Notes: generated by a model from the sequence alone, not told the origin. A stretch of 64,000 nucleotides of DNA from UBA8919 sp041658185 (GCA_041658185.1 JBBAAR010000005.1:106442-170441), one strand, 5' to 3'; shown: positions 15,018 to 23,877, counted from the stretch's first letter. Numbers and translations: made by a program.

Positions 15018-15356
15018 ATGAAAGATAATTCTGCAGAAGAAAAAATTTATGAACTTCATTCTGAACTTTGCGGTGTTTTAGCGCATCCGCAGCGATTAAA
15101 AATTTTAAATTTGCTGCGTGCCGGCGAAAAACCGGTAAAAGAACTGCTTGAACAAATTAAAACAAGTAAAGCAAATTTATCACAGCATTTGACTGTCTTA
15201 AAAAAAGCAAAAATTGTTTCTACAAGAAGAGAAGGTCTTAATATCTATTATCAACTTACAAAGCCAAAAATGATAAAAGCATGTGATATAATCAGAGAAG
15301 TGCTATTTGAACAAATATCAGAAAACAATTTGTTATTAAAGAAATATAAGGGATAA
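15018..15356 (+). CDS. ArsR/SmtB-family winged-helix repressor
   Basis: 112 residues with the ArsR fold: LCGVLAHPQRLKILNLL (helix 1-2), KPVKELLEQIKTSKANLSQHLTVLKKAKIVSTRR (recognition helix and wing) and GLNIYYQLT. The ELLEQI position lacks the classic metal-binding ELCVCDL cysteines. One cysteine near residue 14 (ELCGVL) and another near 94 (KACDII) could form a thiol switch, as in sulfide- or persulfide-sensing relatives such as SqrR and BigR. First gene of an operon with DsrE-like and SQR-like proteins, so persulfide or sulfide response is a reasonable guess. Confidence 0.88.
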   Translation: MKDNSAEEKIYELHSELCGVLAHPQRLKILNLLRAGEKPVKELLEQIKTSKANLSQHLTVLKKAKIVSTRREGLNIYYQLTKPKMIKACDIIREVLFEQISENNLLLKKYKG

Positions 15357-15377
15357 CCCATTCGTAGGAGGTGCCGG

Positions 15378-15698
15378 ATGAAGTTAGGTATAATTATTTA
15401 TTCTAATGATGCAGAGGCAATCTGGAATGCTTTCCGGCTTGCCAACTTAGCATTGACAGAGAAAAATGAAGTTAAGATTTTTCTCTTAGCAAAAGGTGTA
15501 GAATACGAGAGTTTGTCAAACGAAAAGTTTAATATCTTAAAACTTGCGCAGGATTTTGTCAATAATAATGGTGAAATTTTAGCTTGTGGGACTTGCCTCA
15601 AACAAAGACAAAAAGAAGGCACGGAACTATGTCCTCTTTCAACTTTAAAAGATTTATATAAACTTGTTGAGGAATGCGACAAGGTCTTGACATTTTAA
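15378..15698 (+). CDS. DsrE-family sulfur-relay protein
   Basis: 106 residues with the DsrE/DsrF-like alpha-beta fold: KLGIIIYSNDAEAIWNAFRLANLAL, VKIFLLAKGVEYESL and a C-terminal ILACGTCLKQRQ segment. The CGTC pair (around residues 74-77) and a later Cys in ELCPLS are candidate persulfide carriers. DsrE-like proteins carry sulfane sulfur between enzymes. It lies between an ArsR regulator and an SQR-like flavoprotein with 13- to 21-base gaps, so it probably handles sulfur atoms released by the latter. Confidence 0.85.
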   Translation: MKLGIIIYSNDAEAIWNAFRLANLALTEKNEVKIFLLAKGVEYESLSNEKFNILKLAQDFVNNNGEILACGTCLKQRQKEGTELCPLSTLKDLYKLVEECDKVLTF

Positions 15699-15711
15699 GG
15701 AGGCTCACAAA

Positions 15712-16872
15712 ATGAACAGTAAAACAATAATTGTTCTTGGTGGTGGAAGCGGTGGTGTCGTTTGTGCCGATGAACTTAGAAAAAAGTTGGATAAGAAACA
15801 TCGGATAATACTTATTGATAAAAATGAAAAGCATCTATTTTATCCGTCATTACTCTGGTTAATTTTTGGTTGGCGAAAACCGGAACAGATTCAGCGTCCT
15901 TTGAACTTATTGAATAAAAGAGAAATAGAATTTATACACGGAGAAGTAGAAGAAATTAACCTGAAAAATTCTTTAATAAGTGTTAATGGACGGAAATTAA
16001 ATTATGATTATTTAGTTATTTCTCTGGGGGCAGAACTGAATAAATCTGGACTCCCTTCGGTCGCCAAAACAGACAAAATTTTCAATTTTTATTGCCTTGA
16101 AGATGCAAAACTTGCATCCGAAGTAATTGGTAATTTTACAAATGGTAAAATTGCAATTTTAGTTTATTCTTTACCATTTAAATGTCCCGCCGCACCTTAC
16201 GAAGCAGCACTTCTTTTAGATTATTTTTTTACAAAAAAGAATTTGAGAGATAAAACTGATATACAGATTTTTACTCCTGAAATTTTGCCAATGCTAACCG
16301 CGGGAGCGATGTTGGGTAATGCTGTAAAACAAATGGTTGAACAAAGAAATATTAAGTTTAACCCGGGATTGAAATTTATATCAATTGATGGAGAAAAACA
16401 GGAAATAAAATTTGAAAATAATAGAGTAGAACACTTTGACCTTCTGTTAGTTGTTCCCCCACATCAAGCCCCCAAAGTAGTAAAAGATGCCGGATTGACT
16501 GGTGAATCCGGTTGGGTTTCTGTTGACTCAAAGACACTTCAGACAAAATATGAAAATGTTTTTGCTATTGGAGATGTGACTTCAATCAAATTACCAAACG
16601 GGAAAATATTACCGAAAGCAGGTGTTTTTGCACACTATCAAGCAGAGGTTGTTGCAAAGAATATCGCAAATGAAATAAAGGGTAATGACAAAAAAACTGA
16701 ATTTAATGGTAAGGGTTCTTGTTTTTTAGAGATGGGCTATGGCAAGGCAGGTTATGCAAGTGGAGATTTTTATGCATCACCTGACCCGGCAATCAAATTA
16801 CATAAACCATCTAAAATCTGGCATATAGGTAAAATACTTTTTGAAAAATGGTGGTTCTGGAAATGGTTTTGA
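15712..16872 (+). CDS. Sulfide:quinone oxidoreductase-like flavoprotein
   Basis: 386-residue FAD enzyme. It has an N-terminal dinucleotide fold IIVLGGGSGGVVCADEL (residues 5-21) with a reactive-type cysteine in it, DKNEKHLFYPSLL, and the second signature LQTKYENVFAIGDVTSIKLPNGKILPKAGVFAHYQA near 280-315. KCPAAPYEAALLLDYFF (around 155-171) is the C-P-x-A-P-Y-E motif shared by SQR and flavocytochrome-c sulfide dehydrogenase. The C-terminus is aromatic (FEKWWFWKWF) and may contact the membrane. It would oxidise sulfide and reduce menaquinone. NDH-2-like activity is the alternative. Confidence 0.82.
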   Translation: MNSKTIIVLGGGSGGVVCADELRKKLDKKHRIILIDKNEKHLFYPSLLWLIFGWRKPEQIQRPLNLLNKREIEFIHGEVEEINLKNSLISVNGRKLNYDYLVISLGAELNKSGLPSVAKTDKIFNFYCLEDAKLASEVIGNFTNGKIAILVYSLPFKCPAAPYEAALLLDYFFTKKNLRDKTDIQIFTPEILPMLTAGAMLGNAVKQMVEQRNIKFNPGLKFISIDGEKQEIKFENNRVEHFDLLLVVPPHQAPKVVKDAGLTGESGWVSVDSKTLQTKYENVFAIGDVTSIKLPNGKILPKAGVFAHYQAEVVAKNIANEIKGNDKKTEFNGKGSCFLEMGYGKAGYASGDFYASPDPAIKLHKPSKIWHIGKILFEKWWFWKWF

Positions 16873-16996
16873 GATTACTTTTTTGTAAAACATTACATTT
16901 TGGTAAAGTTTAATTTGCGTCGGAAAAGGATGTTTTTGAACTAAAAGCATTACTAAAAAGTAACGTTTAAGACAGTAGAAACTATCAAAAAGTTTT

Positions 16997-17037
16997 ATAG
17001 GATACCTGATTTATCGTCGGGTATCCTATCTTTTTTA
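16997..17037 (+). terminator. Intrinsic terminator of the sulfur operon
   Basis: ATAGGATACC and GGTATCCTAT form a perfect 10-bp stem around a 13-nt loop, followed by CTTTTTTATAA. It separates the SQR-like gene from hdrC. Confidence 0.9.
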
Positions 17038-17118
17038 TAATTTGGCAAGTTTGTTGCTTATAATTAAATATAGGCAAGGCGCAAAGAACAAAATACTAAA
17101 TCAGGGAGGTTTAAGGAA

Positions 17119-17769
17119 GTGAAATGGTTTATTCATTCGGATACATTGAAGTCAGAGTTTGTCCGAGAAATAGAGCGGGAATCTAAAACAAAAATTTTCC
17201 ATTGTTACCAGTGTAGTAAATGCTCGGCTGGTTGTCCTATCGCATATGAAATGGACTATACTCCGAATCAAATCATCAGGATGATTCAGTTGGGAATGGA
17301 CAAGACCGTTCTTTCTTCTAATACAATCTGGCTCTGCGCCTCCTGTATTACCTGCAGCGCCAGGTGTCCGCGGGAAATAGAAATAGCCGAAGTGATGGAT
17401 TCATTAAGAAGGATTGCTTACCGGAGAAATATTTTTCCCAAACAGCACACGGATATACCGCTTTTTAACCGTATATTTTTAAAGAATATTGAACTTTTCG
17501 GAAGATTATATGAATTCGGATTGATAGGAATGTTTAATATTTTAAGCGGCAACTTTTTCAAAGATTTTGTTCATGCGCCAAAGATGTTTCTCAAAGGAAA
17601 AATAAACATTTTCCCCGTGCATATTAAAGGACTAAAAGAAATAAGAGAAATGTTCAAAAATTCAGGAAAAATGGAAAAGGTCCGCAGAAAAAAAATATTG
17701 ACATTGAGGTTTATGATTAAAAGGCTCATAGAAAAATTACCTTTCATAAAAGGAGCGGCAGAAAAATGA
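17119..17769 (+). CDS. hdrC: Heterodisulfide reductase subunit C-like protein (HdrC)
   Basis: 216 residues, GTG start preceded by GGGAGG and AAGGA. Two [4Fe-4S] motifs in HdrC spacing: CYQCSKCSAGCP (residues 30-41) and CASCITCSARCP (74-85), with HIP-like loops between. The C-terminal half is basic and helical. In Hdr complexes this subunit passes electrons between HdrA and HdrB. It heads an operon hdrC-hdrB-hdrA-floxD-C-B-A with 4-base overlaps between the first three genes. Confidence 0.93.
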   Translation: MKWFIHSDTLKSEFVREIERESKTKIFHCYQCSKCSAGCPIAYEMDYTPNQIIRMIQLGMDKTVLSSNTIWLCASCITCSARCPREIEIAEVMDSLRRIAYRRNIFPKQHTDIPLFNRIFLKNIELFGRLYEFGLIGMFNILSGNFFKDFVHAPKMFLKGKINIFPVHIKGLKEIREMFKNSGKMEKVRRKKILTLRFMIKRLIEKLPFIKGAAEK

Positions 17770-18638
17770 AATATGCCTATTTTCCAGGTTGTTCCCTGCA
17801 TTCAACATCCAAGGAATATGACATCTCTACCAGAGCAGTTGCTCAAGCATTAGGTATAGAATTGTATGAGATTCCTGATTGGATTTGTTGCGGCGCTTCT
17901 CCTGCCCATACAACTCTTCATTACCTATCTCTGGCTTTGCCGGTAAAGAATCTGCTTATTACTCAATCCGCCGGAGCCAATGAATTGGCGGTTTCTTGTG
18001 CGGCTTGTTTCAACCGGTTGAAGACAGCCAATCACATTGTCAAAACCGATGAAGAAAAAAGAGGGAAGATAAATGAACTCCTGAAAGACAGATATGAGGG
18101 TGAAGTCAAAATAAAACATTTTTTAGAAATAATAGTAAAGGAATACGGTCTGGAAAAAATTACTCAAAAAATTTCCCGCAAACTCACCGGATTAAAAGTC
18201 GCCTGTTACTACGGTTGTCTTCTGGTACGACCGCATAAGATAATGGAATTTGATGATGTAGAAAACCCTCAAATAATGGACCGGTTAATGACCGCATTAG
18301 GTGCGCAATCGTTAGATTGGCCTTATAAGGTGGAATGTTGCGGAGCAAGTTTTTCCCTAACCAAGACCGACATAGTGTTAAAATTGGGTAATGATATATT
18401 GCAGACGGCAAAGGATGCCGGTGCGGATTGTCTGGTTGTTGCCTGTCCTTTATGTCAATCAAATCTTGATTTAAGACAGAGAGAGATTGAAAAAAAATAC
18501 AATACTAAATTTAATCTTCCCATTCTCTACTTCACTCAACTTCTGGGTTTAGCCCTGTCCATTGACCCAAAAAAGTTGGGTTTGAATAAACATATTATCA
18601 GCCCTCAAACCCTGTTAAAAGAAAAAATACTATTATGA
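17766..18638 (+). CDS. hdrB: Heterodisulfide reductase subunit B-like protein (HdrB)
   Basis: 290 residues with two cysteine-rich CCG domains, which hold non-cubane [4Fe-4S] clusters in HdrB: YFPGCSL ... DWICCGASP ... SCAACFNRL, and CYYGCLL ... VECCGASFSL ... ACPLCQSNLDLRQ. This subunit carries the disulfide- or DsrC-reducing site. It overlaps hdrC and hdrA by 4 bases each. In non-methanogens with Flox genes the substrate is not CoM-S-S-CoB; the DsrC trisulfide or another thiol-disulfide is likely. Confidence 0.94.
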   Translation: MKYAYFPGCSLHSTSKEYDISTRAVAQALGIELYEIPDWICCGASPAHTTLHYLSLALPVKNLLITQSAGANELAVSCAACFNRLKTANHIVKTDEEKRGKINELLKDRYEGEVKIKHFLEIIVKEYGLEKITQKISRKLTGLKVACYYGCLLVRPHKIMEFDDVENPQIMDRLMTALGAQSLDWPYKVECCGASFSLTKTDIVLKLGNDILQTAKDAGADCLVVACPLCQSNLDLRQREIEKKYNTKFNLPILYFTQLLGLALSIDPKKLGLNKHIISPQTLLKEKILL

Positions 18639-20587
18639 AGATAGGCGTGTTTGTCTGTCATTGCGGCACTAATATCTCCGCTACTGTTGATGTGGAAAAA
18701 GTAGCGGGAGAAATTGCCAAATTGCCGCATGTGGTAAAATCCTGCACTTACAAATATATGTGTTCTGACCCCGGCCAACTTTTAATCAGCGAAGCGATTA
18801 AAAAGGAAAAACTTGACCGAGTTGTAGTCGCTGCCTGTTCACCCCGTCTTCACGAACGCACATTTCAAAAATGTTTGGAAAAAAATGGTATAAATCCATA
18901 TTTTGTAGAAATGGCTAATATCCGGGAACAATGTTCGTGGGTGCATGAGAATAAAGAAGAGGCAACTGAAAAGGCTATTGATATAGTAAAACTTGCCGTA
19001 GCAAAAGTAAGCAAAAATAAACCTTTGTTTAAAATGAAAGTTTCTGTAGAGAAAAAAGCGCTGATACTTGGCGGTGGAATTTCTGGAATTCAGGCGGCCA
19101 TTGATATCGGTATCGCCGGCTTTAAAGCAGTAATTGTGGAAAGAGAACCAAGCATCGGAGGCAGGATGGCGCAGTTTGATAAGACATTCCCTACTTTGGA
19201 TTGTGCGGCATGTATCTTGACGCCTAAAATGGTTCAAGTCAACCAGGATGAAAATATTAAAATTTATACATATTCAGAAGTAGAAAAAGTTTCAGGTTAC
19301 GTAGGAAATTTTACGGTAAGAATCCGTAAACGCGCCCGTTCTGTAGATATGTCTAAATGTACGGGTTGCGGAATTTGCTGGCAGAAATGCCCGGTTAAGG
19401 TTTCGTCGGAATTTGACCAGGGATTGGGAACGCGCAAAGCAATTTATGTGCCTTTTCCTCAGGCGGTACCCAATGTGCCGGTTATCGACCGGAAGAACTG
19501 CCGTTATTTTACTCTCGGGAAATGTAAAGTTTGTCAAAAAGTTTGCCCGGCAGAAGCGATAAATTACGAGCAACAGGACGAAATCATTGAAGAAAAATTC
19601 GGCGCAATTATTGTCGCTACCGGATTTACGCTCTTTGACTGGTCGGTATATGGTGAATACGGTGGAGGAAGGTATAAAAATATAATCACCGGGTTAGAAT
19701 ATGAGAGAATGGTTAATTCCTCCGGTCCTACCGGCGGAAAGATTGTCCGTCTTTCAGACGGAAAAGAAGCCAATACCGTTGTTTTCATTCAATGTGTCGG
19801 CTCGCGGGACGAATCTAAAGGCGTACCATATTGTTCGCGGCTTTGTTGTATGTATACCGCCAAGCATGCACTACTCTTAAAAGAACACAATCCCGGCGCC
19901 CAGGCATATATCTTCTATATTGATATAAGAGCAGCGGGCAAAAATTATGAAGAATTTGTTGAAAAGGCGCAGGATGCCGGGGTTTTATATTTACGCGGTC
20001 GGGTATCAAAAATTTTTCCTCACGGTGATAAATTAATTGTCCGCGGTGCGGATTCACTTTCCGGAGTACAGATTGAGATAGCCGCCGATTTAGTTGTTCT
20101 TGCCACTGGTTTAATCGCCCGCCCGGATGCAGTTAATGTAGCGCAAATGTTAGGTATTCCATATGACAAAAACAGATTATTCACGGAATTACATACGAAA
20201 CTTGCTCCGGTAGAAACAGTAACCACTGGTATATTCTTGACCGGCGCCTGTCAATCACCGAAGGATATTCCTGATACCGTAGCCACTGCTTCCGCTGCGT
20301 CAGTTAAAGCATTGGGATTATTTACACACGATTTCTTGAGCGTTGAACCGATTGTGGCGCAGGTTAACCAAAGAATTTGTAATGGTTGTTTTGATTGTAA
20401 AGCGGTCTGTTCTTTTAGTGCAATTGAAGAAGAAGTCACCAAAGACGGAAGAACGGTTGCTAAAGTAATTGAAAGTGTTTGCCACGGATGCGGAAATTGC
20501 GTTTCTGCGTGTCGGCCGGGAGCGATTGACCTGGCTGGTTTTACTAACGAGCAAATATTTGACGAGGTAGCTGCAATTACAGAATAA
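18635..20587 (+). CDS. hdrA: Heterodisulfide reductase subunit A-like flavoprotein (HdrA)
   Basis: 650 residues in canonical HdrA order. The N-terminal domain starts IGVFVCHCGTNIS (4-16) with CSDPGQ and CSPRLHE. The FAD fold is ALILGGGISGIQAA (around 141-154) with GGRMAQFDKTFPTLDCAACILTP. Fe-S motifs are CTGCGICWQKCPVKV (around 235-249), C(x)7CKVCQKVCP, and two C-terminal ferredoxin-type clusters CNGCFDCKAVC and CHGCGNCVSACRPGAI. HdrA holds the bifurcating FAD in Hdr complexes. It is the last of three overlapping hdr genes and is followed by floxD. Confidence 0.96.
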   Translation: MKIGVFVCHCGTNISATVDVEKVAGEIAKLPHVVKSCTYKYMCSDPGQLLISEAIKKEKLDRVVVAACSPRLHERTFQKCLEKNGINPYFVEMANIREQCSWVHENKEEATEKAIDIVKLAVAKVSKNKPLFKMKVSVEKKALILGGGISGIQAAIDIGIAGFKAVIVEREPSIGGRMAQFDKTFPTLDCAACILTPKMVQVNQDENIKIYTYSEVEKVSGYVGNFTVRIRKRARSVDMSKCTGCGICWQKCPVKVSSEFDQGLGTRKAIYVPFPQAVPNVPVIDRKNCRYFTLGKCKVCQKVCPAEAINYEQQDEIIEEKFGAIIVATGFTLFDWSVYGEYGGGRYKNIITGLEYERMVNSSGPTGGKIVRLSDGKEANTVVFIQCVGSRDESKGVPYCSRLCCMYTAKHALLLKEHNPGAQAYIFYIDIRAAGKNYEEFVEKAQDAGVLYLRGRVSKIFPHGDKLIVRGADSLSGVQIEIAADLVVLATGLIARPDAVNVAQMLGIPYDKNRLFTELHTKLAPVETVTTGIFLTGACQSPKDIPDTVATASAASVKALGLFTHDFLSVEPIVAQVNQRICNGCFDCKAVCSFSAIEEEVTKDGRTVAKVIESVCHGCGNCVSACRPGAIDLAGFTNEQIFDEVAAITE

Positions 20588-20593
20588 AAGATG

Positions 20594-20702
20594 AAACCAC
20601 AGATGGTCGCAGATGAACACAGATAAAAGTCAGAATTAAGAATTAAAAATTATCTGCGTAAATCGGCGACTGTCCCGCTTGCGGGATTTATCTGCGGTTA
20701 CA
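20594..20702. repeat. Long composite dispersed hairpin ('CCACAGAT...ATCTGCGG') within the hdr-flox operon
   Basis: Starts AACCACAGATGGTCGCAGATG and ends GGATTTATCTGCGGTTAC, so the outer ends pair. Inside are CACAGATAA and ATTATCTGCGTAAATC arms and a separate GTCCCGCTTGCGGGA hairpin, which looks inserted. It separates hdrA from floxD although the rest of the operon is tightly packed. Confidence 0.7.
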
Positions 20703-20709
20703 AATAAAT

Positions 20710-21141
20710 ATGAAAAATAATCAACAAAATTGGCAGCCAAAAATAGTCGGATTTCTCTGTAACTGGTGTTCATATGCCGGTGCGGATTTAGCGGGAGGCA
20801 GCAGGTTAAAATATCCGGCGAATATAAGAATTATCCGGGTAACCTGTTCATGCAGAATGAATCCTCTGTTTGTTCTAAAAGCACTTGAAAATGGAGCGGA
20901 CGGCGTATTGCTTTCCGGTTGCCATCCCGGCGATTGCCATTATACCGAAGGAAATTATTATGCCAGACGCCGGTTTGCCGTATTTAAAAAACTTTTAGAA
21001 TTTATCGGTATTGACCCGCGCAGATTTCATGTAAGTTGGGTATCCGCCAGCGAAGATAAGAAATGGGCGGAAATTGTATCAAAAGTTGTTGAAGATGTAA
21101 AAGCAGCGGGCCCGAATAAACAGTTCAAAGATGCTCAATAA
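20710..21141 (+). CDS. floxD: FloxD / MvhD-like iron-sulfur electron-transfer subunit
   Basis: 143 residues, MvhD fold with conserved cysteine blocks IVGFLCNWCSYAGADLAG, CSCRMNPLFVLKALENGADGV and SGCHPGDCHYTEGNYYA. MvhD binds a [2Fe-2S] cluster and carries electrons to HdrA. The usual CxGR motif reads CSCR here, adding a cysteine; the second copy at 28537 has CSGK. It follows hdrA after a repeat-filled gap and starts the floxDCBA part of the operon. Confidence 0.92.
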   Translation: MKNNQQNWQPKIVGFLCNWCSYAGADLAGGSRLKYPANIRIIRVTCSCRMNPLFVLKALENGADGVLLSGCHPGDCHYTEGNYYARRRFAVFKKLLEFIGIDPRRFHVSWVSASEDKKWAEIVSKVVEDVKAAGPNKQFKDAQ

Positions 21142-21170
21142 ATTGAGTAACTACATTTCATACAATATTT

Positions 21171-21192
21171 GTAGTTGCCTGATTTATCAGGC
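21171..21192. repeat. 22-bp dispersed hairpin repeat (GTAGTTGCCTGA...), intergenic copy
   Basis: GCCTGA-TTTA-TCAGGC hairpin preceded by GTAGTT. All 22 bp are found, reverse-complemented and in frame, inside the giant HdrA gene at 26470-26491. Here its end supplies the purine-rich GGCGGT just before the floxC start. Confidence 0.85.
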
Positions 21193-21200
21193 GGTAAAAA

Positions 21201-22079
21201 ATGATTAAACAATTGCAGGAAGAAACAAAAAAACTATTACAAGAAAAGAAAATAGACCTAATCATAGGGTATGAGAAAAGTCCCGATGGTTCTTCTACTC
21301 CATGTTTTGTTGAAAAAGAAGACGAAGCAGAAAAACTTATCTGGGATGAAAGTTGTGTTTATAATCTTTCTGACTATTTGCCTGAACTAATAAAACTGAG
21401 AACCGATGATCACAAACCAATCGCTGTTGTTGCCAAAGGTTGTGATGTCAAATCAATCGTCGGTCTTATCCAGGAGAATCAGATAAAAAGAGAAGATGTT
21501 TTAATTATTGCAATGGAATGTGAAAAACAAACGGTTAACGGTGATATTTTAGAAAAATGCAAATTTTGCAATGTGCATATTCCTAAAATTTACGATATTC
21601 TTATCAAAAGCCGTCAATCTTCGGCTGTAGAAAATAAATCGTCGGCCATGGATGCAGATTTTTCCGCTTTTGCTGATATTGTTGAAATTGAGTCAAAATC
21701 AGCCGGGGAACGGTGGGATTACTGGAAGAAACAGTTCGGAAAATGTATCCGCTGTTATGCCTGCCGTCAAGTTTGCCCGCTGTGTTATTGTAAAGAATGT
21801 ATTGCCGACCAGAATATTCCACAGTGGATTCTTCCCTCTCAGTCTTTGAAAGGGAATGTTGCATGGAATATTATTCGTGCATATCATTTAGCCGGCAGAT
21901 GTATCGGCTGCGGCGAATGCTCGCGGGTTTGTCCGGTGGGTATTCCTCTCTCAAAATTAAACAAGAAAATGGGAAAAGTTATAAAAGAGTTATTTGATTA
22001 TTCTTCAGGAGAAAATTCGGAAGTAAAACCGCCGCTTGATGATTTTAAGGAGAAAGACCCTCAGGATTTTATTAAATGA
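21201..22079 (+). CDS. floxC: FloxC-like iron-sulfur protein (FrhB-type N-terminus plus 2[4Fe-4S])
   Basis: 292 residues. The N-terminal 140 residues resemble the coenzyme F420 hydrogenase beta (FrhB-like) fold (KKIDLIIGYEKSPDG; PIAVVAKGCDVKSIVGLIQEN; DVLIIAMECEKQT). The C-terminal part has Fe-S motifs CIRCYACRQVCPLCYCKEC (around 183-201) and CIGCGECSRVCPVGIP (around 236-251). In flox/hdr gene sets, a protein of this kind sits between the MvhD-like subunit and the sulfhydrogenase-beta-like FloxB. The ribosome site GGCGGT comes from the repeat at 21171-21192. Confidence 0.85.
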   Translation: MIKQLQEETKKLLQEKKIDLIIGYEKSPDGSSTPCFVEKEDEAEKLIWDESCVYNLSDYLPELIKLRTDDHKPIAVVAKGCDVKSIVGLIQENQIKREDVLIIAMECEKQTVNGDILEKCKFCNVHIPKIYDILIKSRQSSAVENKSSAMDADFSAFADIVEIESKSAGERWDYWKKQFGKCIRCYACRQVCPLCYCKECIADQNIPQWILPSQSLKGNVAWNIIRAYHLAGRCIGCGECSRVCPVGIPLSKLNKKMGKVIKELFDYSSGENSEVKPPLDDFKEKDPQDFIK

Positions 22080-22082
22080 ATT

Positions 22083-23087
22083 ATGGAAAAAATTATTACA
22101 AAAACAGAAATAGATAAACTAATTTCCAATCTAATGAACGATTATGAAATTATCTCTCCTGTTAAGGAAGAAGATATTGTTTTATTCAAAACGATAAAAA
22201 AATCAGAAGAGATTCTCTGGGACTACGCCAATTCTTTAAAACCGGCAAAAGAACTGTTTTTTTCTCCGAGGGAAATTCTGTTTGAATATTCCGCAGGGGG
22301 TCAATTTATTGAACCCGGATTAACAAAAAACCGGATTATTTTCGGAATTCGTCCCTGCGATGCGCACGGTTTAGTTATTTTAGATAAGGTCTTTGACGGC
22401 GACTACAAAGATAATTATTATTTAGAGAAAAGAGAAAAAACTATTCTGGTAGGATTAGCATGTGAAAACCCCGATAAGACCTGCTTTTGTTCCTCGCTGG
22501 ATAAGGACGGTCCTTTTTCGACAAAAGGGTTGGATATTCTGCTAATAAAATTAAATAGTGAATTTTACTTTGCAGAAATTATTACTGAAAAAGGTGAAAA
22601 ACTGCTGAAAGAATACGGTAAAAATGCCGGTGACTCCGATATAAAAGAAAAAAATAAATTGATGCAAGAAACTCAGAGAAAAATAGTTAAGGGTCTAACA
22701 GTTCCGGAAAACTTGGAAACAATATTTGAAAGTGATTTTTGGGATAAGGTATCCCGTAAATGTATTGCCTGCGGAATTTGCCGTTATCTCTGTGCTACCT
22801 GTCATTGTTTTAGTATAACTGACGAAGGAAAAGAAAGGGTAAAATACCATGCCGCTTGCAGTTTCCCTTCATTTACCAAAGAAGCGGCAGGAACAAATCC
22901 GAGAGAAAAAAAAGTTTCCCGTTATAAGCAGTGGTACTATCATAAATTCTCGTACCATAAGAAAAATCACGGTGAATATCTTTGTGTAGGATGCGGCAGG
23001 TGTATAAGGAACTGTCCGGTGAAAATAGATTTTACAGAGGTACTGAAAAATGCAAAACCCATACATTCTCAATCAGGCAAAAATTGA
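22083..23087 (+). CDS. floxB: FloxB-like 4Fe-4S protein (sulfhydrogenase beta / AsrA-like)
   Basis: 334 residues. The central FGIRPCDAHGLVILDKVF and LACENPDKTCFCSSLD motifs are those of the HydB/AsrA/FloxB family. The C-terminus holds two [4Fe-4S] motifs, CIACGICRYLCATCHC (around 227-242) and CVGCGRCIRNCPVKIDF (around 303-319). It moves electrons between the flavin subunit FloxA and the Hdr side. It starts 3 bases after floxC and overlaps floxA by 38 bases. Confidence 0.9.
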   Translation: MEKIITKTEIDKLISNLMNDYEIISPVKEEDIVLFKTIKKSEEILWDYANSLKPAKELFFSPREILFEYSAGGQFIEPGLTKNRIIFGIRPCDAHGLVILDKVFDGDYKDNYYLEKREKTILVGLACENPDKTCFCSSLDKDGPFSTKGLDILLIKLNSEFYFAEIITEKGEKLLKEYGKNAGDSDIKEKNKLMQETQRKIVKGLTVPENLETIFESDFWDKVSRKCIACGICRYLCATCHCFSITDEGKERVKYHAACSFPSFTKEAAGTNPREKKVSRYKQWYYHKFSYHKKNHGEYLCVGCGRCIRNCPVKIDFTEVLKNAKPIHSQSGKN

Positions 23088-23877
23088 AAAAATTACTCAG
23101 GAAACTGAGGATATAAAAACATTTGATATAAGTTTTCTTGATGATAAACTAAAAGAAAATTTCAGTTATATCCCGGGACAGTTTGTAATGTTTTCTGTTT
23201 TCGGCGTAGGCGAGGCCCCGTTTTGCATTTCGTCATCACCTACCGTGAAAGGTTATTTTCAGTGTAGTATAAAAAAGATGGGTAAGGTTACCCAGGAGAT
23301 ACATAAATTAGAAGCAGGCGATATAGTCGGTATCCGCGGACCGTATGGGAACGGTTTTCCGGTTGCAGAGTTGAAAGGGAAGAATCTTTTATTTGTAGCC
23401 GGAGGAATCGGTTTGGCGCCGTTACGGTCTTTGATAAATTATACTCTTTCCAACAGAAAAGATTATCAGAAAATATCTATTTTTAACGGAGCACGTACTT
23501 CAAAAGATTTGGTTTATAAAAATGAATATAGAAACTGGGAAAAATCACCGGATACGAAACTTTATCTAACTGTTGATTGCCAGGAAGAAAATTGGGCTTG
23601 TATGGTTGGAGTTGTGCCGAAAATTATAGAACAGATTAACCCTTCATGTGAAAACGCGTTGGCGGTTGTCTGCGGCCCGCCGATAATGATCAGATTCACT
23701 ATTCCGGTGCTTTCAAAATTAGGGTTTTGTGAAGAGGCAATAATTACTACTTTAGAAAGACAGATGCAGTGCGGTATCGGCAAATGCGGGCATTGTATGA
23801 TTGGCGGTGTTTATGTATGTAAAGATGGGCCTGTTTTTACATATGCTCAGATTAAAAAATTTATTGAACAGATTTAA
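23050..23877 (+). CDS. floxA: FloxA-like NAD(P)H-oxidising flavin subunit (ferredoxin-reductase fold)
   Basis: 275 residues. FAD domain (YIPGQFVMFSVFGVGEAPFCISSSP; VGIRGPYGNGFPV), NAD(P)-binding domain (LLFVAGGIGLAPLRSLINY; ALAVVCGPPIMIRFT), and a C-terminal four-cysteine motif (CGIGKCGHC ... YVCKDGPVF) for a [2Fe-2S] cluster, as in AsrB, HydG and PyrK-type reductases. It should take electrons from NADH and feed the HdrABC complex for bifurcation. Overlap with floxB by 38 bases suggests tight coupling. The next gene begins 8 bases after its stop. Confidence 0.92.
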   Translation: MQNPYILNQAKIEKITQETEDIKTFDISFLDDKLKENFSYIPGQFVMFSVFGVGEAPFCISSSPTVKGYFQCSIKKMGKVTQEIHKLEAGDIVGIRGPYGNGFPVAELKGKNLLFVAGGIGLAPLRSLINYTLSNRKDYQKISIFNGARTSKDLVYKNEYRNWEKSPDTKLYLTVDCQEENWACMVGVVPKIIEQINPSCENALAVVCGPPIMIRFTIPVLSKLGFCEEAIITTLERQMQCGIGKCGHCMIGGVYVCKDGPVFTYAQIKKFIEQI

